This document shows, one piece after another, positions 57,303 through 64,000 of a stretch of 64,000 nt of DNA. The stretch's first letter is position 1. The number at the start of each line of letters is the position of its first letter. The stretch comes from Clarireedia homoeocarpa (taxonomy: Eukaryota; Ascomycota; Leotiomycetes; Helotiales; Rutstroemiaceae): contig LNKV01000003.1 in assembly GCA_001465935.1 (NCBI GenBank), positions 6,363-70,362 of the forward strand, in the 5' to 3' direction. The notes under the pieces were generated by a model, which was not told the origin of the DNA, did no database searches, and saw nothing but the letters and a program-made list of their open reading frames with translations. Both the position numbers and the translations under genes were made by a program.

Positions 57303-59141
57303 GTGAACCAATACCAGTGCCAGGAAGCAGTCCCAGTCGCTGGCCCAGTTTGGTAAAGTGCTATATGCAGTTGCAGAACAAAACTACTTTGTACTTCCTG
57401 CTTCCTACAGTCAGTAGAGTACTTCGCACTGAGTAGAGCAGGCAGGACCCGCTTAACACTTTTGCTTATTTAAATCCTAGCGTGGTCCGTTCAGCCACGA
57501 CTAAAAGAGGATATACTACCAAGTATGTACTCGAACAAACTAATTACTTCTCAGCATAGCCCTGCTATTATTCTTCTCGAAATGAACGATGACCTCCAAA
57601 TTCCGCAGATTGGCTTCCTTGAGAATGAGGTTGATATAGACGTCTTCCTCTTCCTTGTAGTATCCAATTATCACTGGCTGTTGTGCAAGCACATAACTCA
57701 CAAGTACATAGTACGTGACAGTACAAGCTTTTTATGCCCGGAATAGAGGAATGAGACCGTTGCACTCGAATCATATACGAAGCCTACTAAATTACCTGAT
57801 TCGTAGTAGTCTTCTACGCTGCCTTGCTCCAGTGAAAATGTGTTTAAGATCCATTAAGGTTTAGTTTCATCAGCGAAATTTCAATTGGGTTGCCCTTGTT
57901 GAACCAGCAAAACTGTCAAGGAGCTTCCATACTTCGTATGATAGGCAGAGATGGGAAAGGAAGTGGAAGAAAAGAAGATTTTAGCTGCCAAAACATGCCA
58001 TGTTGCGGTGGACCCTGAAGACACAACCTGCAGGCTGCAAGCACCAAAGTACAAACGCGAACAAGGGTATTAAGGTATATCGCCGTCGCCGTCGCCGTCG
58101 CCCGCCGATCTTAGGTACGAGAATGACGCTACACTACAAAGTTGGAGGGTAGTACAGCACAGTATGTGTTCAAATTCGTGAGATGGTTGGTAATTGAGTC
58201 TTGTACGTGTTGAAGGCTTGTAACCATTGCTTACCAAGAAACCTCCTGTACAGCAGATAGTAATCCACAGGACATCCATCATACGTAAACGAAGGAATGA
58301 CTTCTTCCAGACCACTATAGATAGATGGCACAGGTCGGGTGGACCAAAAGTTCATCATCACTCAGCACGCACGCATTCCTCATAGCTGGAGACGACCCGG
58401 CCATCCCCTCCCTTGACCTTGACCCGGAAATACTCCCAGCTCGCCCAGCACCTGCCGTGAAAGATTGGTTTAGCAAAGTATGAGTAGTGATTGACAACTC
58501 CTCAAACACAGTTTACAGGATGAGACAAGAGACAACAACTTAAACGTGTTGAACTGACCGCATTCACAACATTATATCATACCTTCTCATAGGTTCGTTA
58601 GATGGCACGCCGTCAAACAATGAAGCATGCATTAGACTGCAAGAGAAAGCAACTAGGGACCAGGTAGGAAGATGCAAGAGCAATTTGTGATATCCAGAGA
58701 GTCGGGATAATCTGTCAATATGCGTGGGCGCGGTTGGTGGACGACGATGGTGGAGTTATGTGTTATGGATGAAGGGGGTGAAGTGTTAAATGAATTTTGC
58801 AATTTGTGTTTTCCTATTCCGGAAGAATGAGTGGAGGTGTAACATGATTGATATGGCAAGGCAAGACAAGGGGTTCAAGACTGTTTCTACTGAATATCTC
58901 GGTGAGGAGGATGAGAAAAAAGACATTTTTCAAACTAGCACACCAGCTAGTGAACTGGAAATTGTGTTCCGTGTACTTTTGTACACCGTCCGTTCCGTCG
59001 AAATGGATGAATTGAAACCATTGATACCACCGAGGTAATTTAGATAAAGAGCACAGTCTCAGTAATCCCACGGTTCTGAAGAAGAGAAGGAGGAAGCTAT
59101 TCACATGTTTGTTTGGGAGATAATAATACCTCGCACAACCA

Positions 59142-59175
59142 GCCCACCGAGCCCACCGAGCCCACCGAGCCCACC
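59142..59175 (+). repeat. GCCCACCGA 9-bp tandem repeat
   Basis: Three perfect copies and one partial copy of the 9-bp unit lie end to end. No gene overlaps with support. Confidence 0.8.
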
Positions 59176-59663
59176 TGACTTTCTCCGGTGCTGCCTACCT
59201 GTACCGCTGCACCGCAAATTCGGTAGCTCCCAGGTTTCTTCCACAGCACACGCACAGTCAGAGATGAGATAGCTATCGGATCTGATCGCCAACAGTCAAG
59301 AGAGGTCTCCATAATGGCTTCATATCCATCTGCCAACACGCTACCCCACTGGACACCGAAAGAGGACAAAGGGACAAAAGTCTTTTACTCCAAGTCGTCT
59401 TTTGCTCAAAGTCGTCTTCATATCCACCTCAATGTAAGCAAAGAGCATGCTGGGCAGAGGCAAAGTTGTCGATTTCTTCTCTTTCCAGTATCTGATCATC
59501 TTGCCATGAAATCATTCTGAACAAATCAAAGGTCATATCCCGAACATTTCCCCTGCAGCCTATCGCCTACGGCTTATCAATCCTTGAACCCTTTCCTCAA
59601 CGCTCTCTTTTCTTTTCTTTTCTTTTCTTTTTCCTATCCCTTCTCCTCCCTCCTGCCCTAGTT

Positions 59664-59705
59664 TAGTCGTCTCTAGTCGTCTCCTAGCCGTCTCTAGTCG
59701 TCTCG
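59664..59705 (+). repeat. TAGTCGTCTC 10-bp tandem repeat
   Basis: About four imperfect copies of the unit lie in tandem shortly after a TTTTC-rich tract (59605-59632). No function is visible. Confidence 0.7.
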
Positions 59706-62700
59706 AGCAGTCATAGTTCCAGGGGTCTCCTTAAAGAGAGGTGTGTGACACTGAGCGGATGATCTCAAAAAGCTCTCTTTTTCAGCCGGTAGAAACACCG
59801 AGAGAGACCCACGTCCTCATGATGTAATTTATTCACGGGGTCAAAACAAAAAGTCTCCCCGTTAACCTCTTTTCGTCATAAGCCGCTAACCATTTGGAGT
59901 AAGTACTTCATTGCTCTCGAGATCGGCAAGACATTTTGCCCCTTAAAGCTGCTGCTCAACCGCTGGGATCTTTTTTGCAATCTCTTGTGTGTTCTCTCTA
60001 TGGAGTAGGTGTAGGGACGGTAGGATATAACTGGCAACGATAACCCAGTTGCTTACTTTTTCGAATGCATCCCAGAGTTCCCCGCTCGTCATTCGCCATC
60101 CTTCTCTCCTGCATCTTTCAACGTCCTCGGAGATCAATCTCTTTCAACGTCCTCGAAGATCAATCAGATCACGAAAAAAGTAAGGGTAGGAGAAAAAAAG
60201 TGAAACCATCTTTCTGCCGCCGAGCGCTTGCGCTTCGGAACAACAAATAACACAAAGAAGCTTCATCTTGATTCTGAGCACGGTCGGAGGTTCGTTGGAG
60301 GTTTCTATCACGATCTTCACGACTTGCTCTTATGATCGAGTATCAATGGTTTCGGGAGTGAAGCATCTCATCTCGGAAGCCATCTTCCCTTTCCCCTCTT
60401 GCAGGTCAAACACGAATACAGTACAAGTACAGTACAGTGCACACAATGATGCACGGAGCATATCCGCCCAGCAATCCATCATGTCCATGTCCATGTCCCA
60501 TGCCATGCTCATCAAAAACCCAAACACTTTGTACTTGGTACAGTTAGTTGATTAGCTACTTGTTTGAAATTTCCATGATCTTCATCTGCGTGATATAGTA
60601 GATCTACGAAGGAGAATAATGCCTCGGACGCCTCGCACGCCTCACACGCCTTGCACATCCGTGTCACCTTCCGTGTCACCTTCCGTGCCACCTTGAAATG
60701 ATCGTCTCATGCCATTTTGCATCTTTTGCCCTTTTATTGCCACAATCCCATGGTGCTATGCTGAAATGTTGATCATTATATCAAAAGTATCCGAAGTGGT
60801 GCGTAGCTTCAAAGCCGATCCTGCGTGAGCTGCCTTAGTGGGAGATTGTGGTGGGATATGTATTCGCAATGTCGGCAACTAGCTATGACAGCAGGATTGT
60901 GCCGATCAAGTCTCTCTCCTGCTTCATGCCATTGCTGCTCCTTCGTAAGTATGTCGTTTGTTAAGCATCTCCGGGTTGGTTTCCTTGGCCTACCCACCTC
61001 CCGAGCCACCTTTTTATCCTCCCACGAAGCAACCGAGTCAGGGTTCTTTGACCGGGTTGGTCCTGACTGCACGACAATTCCAAACCATCAACGTCGCCAC
61101 TACTTCGTATTGTTGCCACCATTTTAAGGTAGCAACCAGAAAAGGCTCACGAGGACGCGACGGATATATGAAAAACACTATACACAACATATACAATCTA
61201 ACTTTGCCGTAGCTGACGAAAAGTTGGTGCACCTGACTCTATTGCTGGATCGTTTAGCTGGTGGCATGCAATTCGCTTTCTCGCGGTACAGGCTTCCTGG
61301 AGATTTCTCGATTCGGATGTCTTCATAAGAATTAAAGATCTCTCCCACTGTCCAGTTGTCCAGTTGTCCAATTGTCCACGCGCTTTTTTGCCCACCAGCC
61401 CCCATCCCTTACAGCCTCGATCCCTGAGAGCAATAGCTAGCTACCTTGGCTTATGAAGCACATACGAAATACATGGGGGCTATATCAGTAATACTACACA
61501 TATCAGGCAGACTGTCAGATTACCACACTGCCCGTGTGTTCCTCTCGGTACAAGTTATCTATAACCATGCATGCCGAAAAACAATAATGAGCACGGAGCA
61601 CGGAGGGCAGATCGCCATGAGATATTTGACATGGCGGTGAATGAAATCACCTAAGCTACGGGGTGTCTTTCGCAAATCATTTGGTAAAAAAAAGGGCCGC
61701 ATCTGAGGGGGATCTCTCTTAGCATACCGACATTGTAGGGGGAGCTTGCAAGCTGTTGTGTGGGTTGGCTGGGTGCGCGCTGCGGTGGGTGAGATGTACG
61801 GGTGTTGTTCTCGGGGAACAGGTTTGCATGAATCCGTGATTTCAATGCTGGGAAGTGGACAACATCGTTCTAAGGGATAAACCGATGTCACGATTAGCTC
61901 GCCGTGTGTCGTCACGGCACAGGGGGGCGACGCCCAATTATCATGCTTGCCGGTGAACGGAAGATGGGAGAAGGTTTGGAGAGGGCAATGCGTGGGCAAT
62001 GCGTGCGTGCTTATCCGTAAGAACTATGAATTTTGATGAGGTATACCCGTCGAAACCATGACTCGGAAGGTCGGGATTCGAGGAACGAGATTTGCCCCAA
62101 ATTCCATCACACGACATTATTGGTTTTTGAGCCTGACCTGACTCTTCTTTCGAAACACTACAGTATATTGCTGTAGCTATCTATTTTGTCCCCTGTGTTT
62201 CACAACACAGAAGGGAGAGAGGGGCGAATATACTCCAACCAAGGACATACTACATACAGGCGGACATGGGACTTTTTCGAGGGTAGGTAACACGACAGGA
62301 GCAGGCTTCCCACGTGGAAATGACGATTTGATCAAACGCCTTTCATCTCAGTGGCTGGCTGCAGTTGCAATGCGAACAGAATGAATCACCAATCTCCCAA
62401 ATAACCATGTCCCAGGCCAGTACGACGGAACATAATTTGAATCTGGCAGATAAGATATGCAAAACAAGCGGGTGGGGGAGGGACGAGATATATATACTAT
62501 ACAAGATGCCAATGTTTTTCATCCTTACCCTGCCCTCCCCTTCCGACACGCGGCGACAACAGAACTCCACGGATCACCACTGCCTTTACGATGCCGTTAC
62601 AGTAGTTTCGAAACGAATCGGCCGAAATCGTGGGGGGGCGGGGAGGCAGACAGCACCAACTCCTACAAGGTAGGTATAAAGTGCTATGCACCATCTCCCG

Positions 62701-63888
62701 CCGCGCGCTCATTTTCCCTCCTCCTGCTCCTCCTCTTGCCTTTCACAAGCAAAAAAAAAAAAAGCAACTCTTTACCATACCCATCCTATAATTCGTGGAA
62801 CGGCAACTCGGCCACTACTGCAAGTTGCACTTGGACCTTTGTGCTGCCCTGCCCTGCGCTGCCTTGTAGGCTATCGCGCACCCCTTCTCTGTTTTCTTCT
62901 TCGTTTTGTCTCTCCACTTTCTCCCTTGTAGCCGAAAAGAGATGGCATGGAAAAAGAGGAGGAATTAGTCATTTTAACTTTCTTTTTCGACTGCAGTTTC
63001 CCCCCGTGACGTCCCAATGCGATCATACTCGGCAACTAAGTGACAGTGTTAGTTTGTTTTGCGTTAGAATGCGTTAGATGCAGCATACAGGCCATGCTTC
63101 GCGAGTAGCAAGCAGCAGCAGTATATTGAAACTTGCCCAGCTATTTGCCCAGGGAGCCTATAACTTTACTTGGACTAACTGGATGCCATCCCATATTTAC
63201 TTCTTGCAGCCTGTTCTTTCTTCTGCAGAACCGTAGATGTTACATTACATTACATATATCTCACATGTACATACTTGTACATACCTGTACATATACATAA
63301 TGCGTTGAGTGATTGGGACAAGAAAAAACGTTGTTCTCATGACCCCCTACGTCTTCTCCACTTTCTTCCCTCCCTTCCTGTCCTCCCACGAGCCACTACC
63401 TACAATCAAAATCTACCTTACACTGACTTGACAGCCTAACAATCCACCCACCCACCTGCTGTGTCCCGCTCGCATCACATCGCATCGCAGCCACACATAC
63501 CGACGCAGACGCCTGTAGGGCATCGAAAAGCAACCAATCAACCTCGTCCCCTTACCACACCATACAGTAAATAAGCAATTAGCCATCCACCCCAAGAAAA
63601 AAACAATCAAACTCAGATCCGCTAAACTTACACGGAGAGCTACCACTAACGGAGTCCGTCGCCGGGAAGCCCCTCTCTCTCTCTGATTTGCTGTATACTA
63701 TAATATGCCATGCTATGCTATGTATGTATGCTATGCCATGATGTGTGTTATGGGCTTTTCCGGCGTATCCATTATTATTGCTGCCCAAAAGTCAAGTTTG
63801 CACGGCATGTAAGGTGCAAAATAAAGTAGGTACTTGTGTGTTGTGTGCTGTGTGCCTGCGGTGTGTGTGTATATGCGGTTTGGTTAAG

Positions 63889-63914
63889 AAAAAAAAAAAA
63901 AAAAAAAAAAAAAA
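63889..63914 (+). repeat. Poly-A run of 26 bases
   Basis: An uninterrupted run of 26 A follows a GTGTGT-rich patch. It could be the A-tail of a short retroposed element or a simple homopolymer; no element body was recognised upstream. Confidence 0.8.
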
Positions 63915-64000
63915 GAGTGACCCCCAAATGAAATATTACAAGGGTGGTTATCACGTAGTTAGTTAGTGAGTGAGTGACCTGCGGGAGGGAGAGAGCGTGA

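Larger units (their letters stand above)
56001..64000. other. Gene-poor stretch of 8 kb with many simple repeats
   Basis: No frame in these 8 kb has protein-like features or a splice structure I could support; the longest (62457-63077) is made of low-complexity Ser/Pro/Leu runs. Notable are GTT/GGT repeats (56430-56505), GTAGT repeats (56575-56615), AAATCC hexamers (57012-57058), GTCCCAGTCA decamers (57150-57302), a CGCCGT run (58081-58101), a GCCCACCGA repeat (59142-59175), TTTTC units (59605-59632), TAGTCGTCTC units (59664-59705) and a 26-base A-run at 63889-63914. Such long gaps in fungal genomes often precede developmental regulator genes or hold non-coding RNA. Confidence 0.4.

Noticed and set aside
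62457..63077. Plus-strand frame of 206 codons
   Set aside because: It consists of Ser, Pro and Leu runs made by simple repeats, has no domain and no splice context, and reads like a promoter or leader.

Overview
The window is nuclear DNA of a filamentous ascomycete (Pezizomycotina). The evidence is many short introns of about 40-90 nt with GT...AG ends, gene families in their filamentous-fungal form (fused HIS4, Trm82, Pex13 with a GY-rich N-terminus, Nup159, Ydj1 ending in CASQ), and a nearly pure A+T block at the left edge like the RIP-mutated AT blocks of these genomes. The protein flavour and the AT block suggest Leotiomycetes, but this is only a tentative inference. I support 24 protein genes, most of them multi-exon; exon joins were read by eye and every joined frame was checked for length and phase. 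I found no rRNA, tRNA, CRISPR array or intact transposon.

Layout. 1-3.2 kb: an AT block and a decayed, gene-less stretch. 3.2-9.5 kb: TAF9 (-) and HIS4 (+) diverge from a promoter holding a Gcn4/CPC1 site; PEX13 (-) follows. 10.2-13.9 kb: an NmrA-like protein and a WrbA-type flavoprotein, both (-). 14.6-21.5 kb: mitochondrial MutS MSH1 (+), ribosomal stalk protein P0 (-) and, divergent from it, TRM82 (+). 21.6-26.5 kb: a large uncharacterised helical protein (-), HEM12 (+) and a cytosine deaminase (-). 28.1-36.6 kb: Hsp40 YDJ1 (+), nucleoporin NUP159 (-), proteasome beta-2 PUP1 (+). 37.0-41.7 kb: a Zn2Cys6 regulator and a TauD/TfdA dioxygenase, same strand. 41.9-46 kb: a small Cys/His protein (-), SDH assembly factor 3 (-), MTQ2 (+), SmD1 (-), PKR1 (-). 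47.0-51.3 kb: an MFS sugar-type transporter (-) and an MmgE/PrpD enzyme (+), divergent around a perfect tandem 22-bp duplication. 51.3-64 kb is gene-poor, with only a SCOC-like coiled-coil gene (55.4-56.0 kb) and many simple repeats.

Most genes are housekeeping: transcription, translation, splicing, nuclear export, protein quality control, heme, histidine, peroxisome and mitochondrial maintenance. Several sit as head-to-head pairs with 0.2-0.7 kb between start codons (TAF9/HIS4, flavoprotein/MSH1, RPP0/TRM82, helical protein/HEM12, NUP159/PUP1, SDHAF3/MTQ2), so shared promoters are likely. The accessory part is 37-51 kb: a regulator next to an oxygenase, and a transporter head to head with a decarboxylase/dehydratase-fold enzyme. 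The latter pair is the best candidate for an undescribed small catabolic module. I saw no clearly novel multi-gene system.
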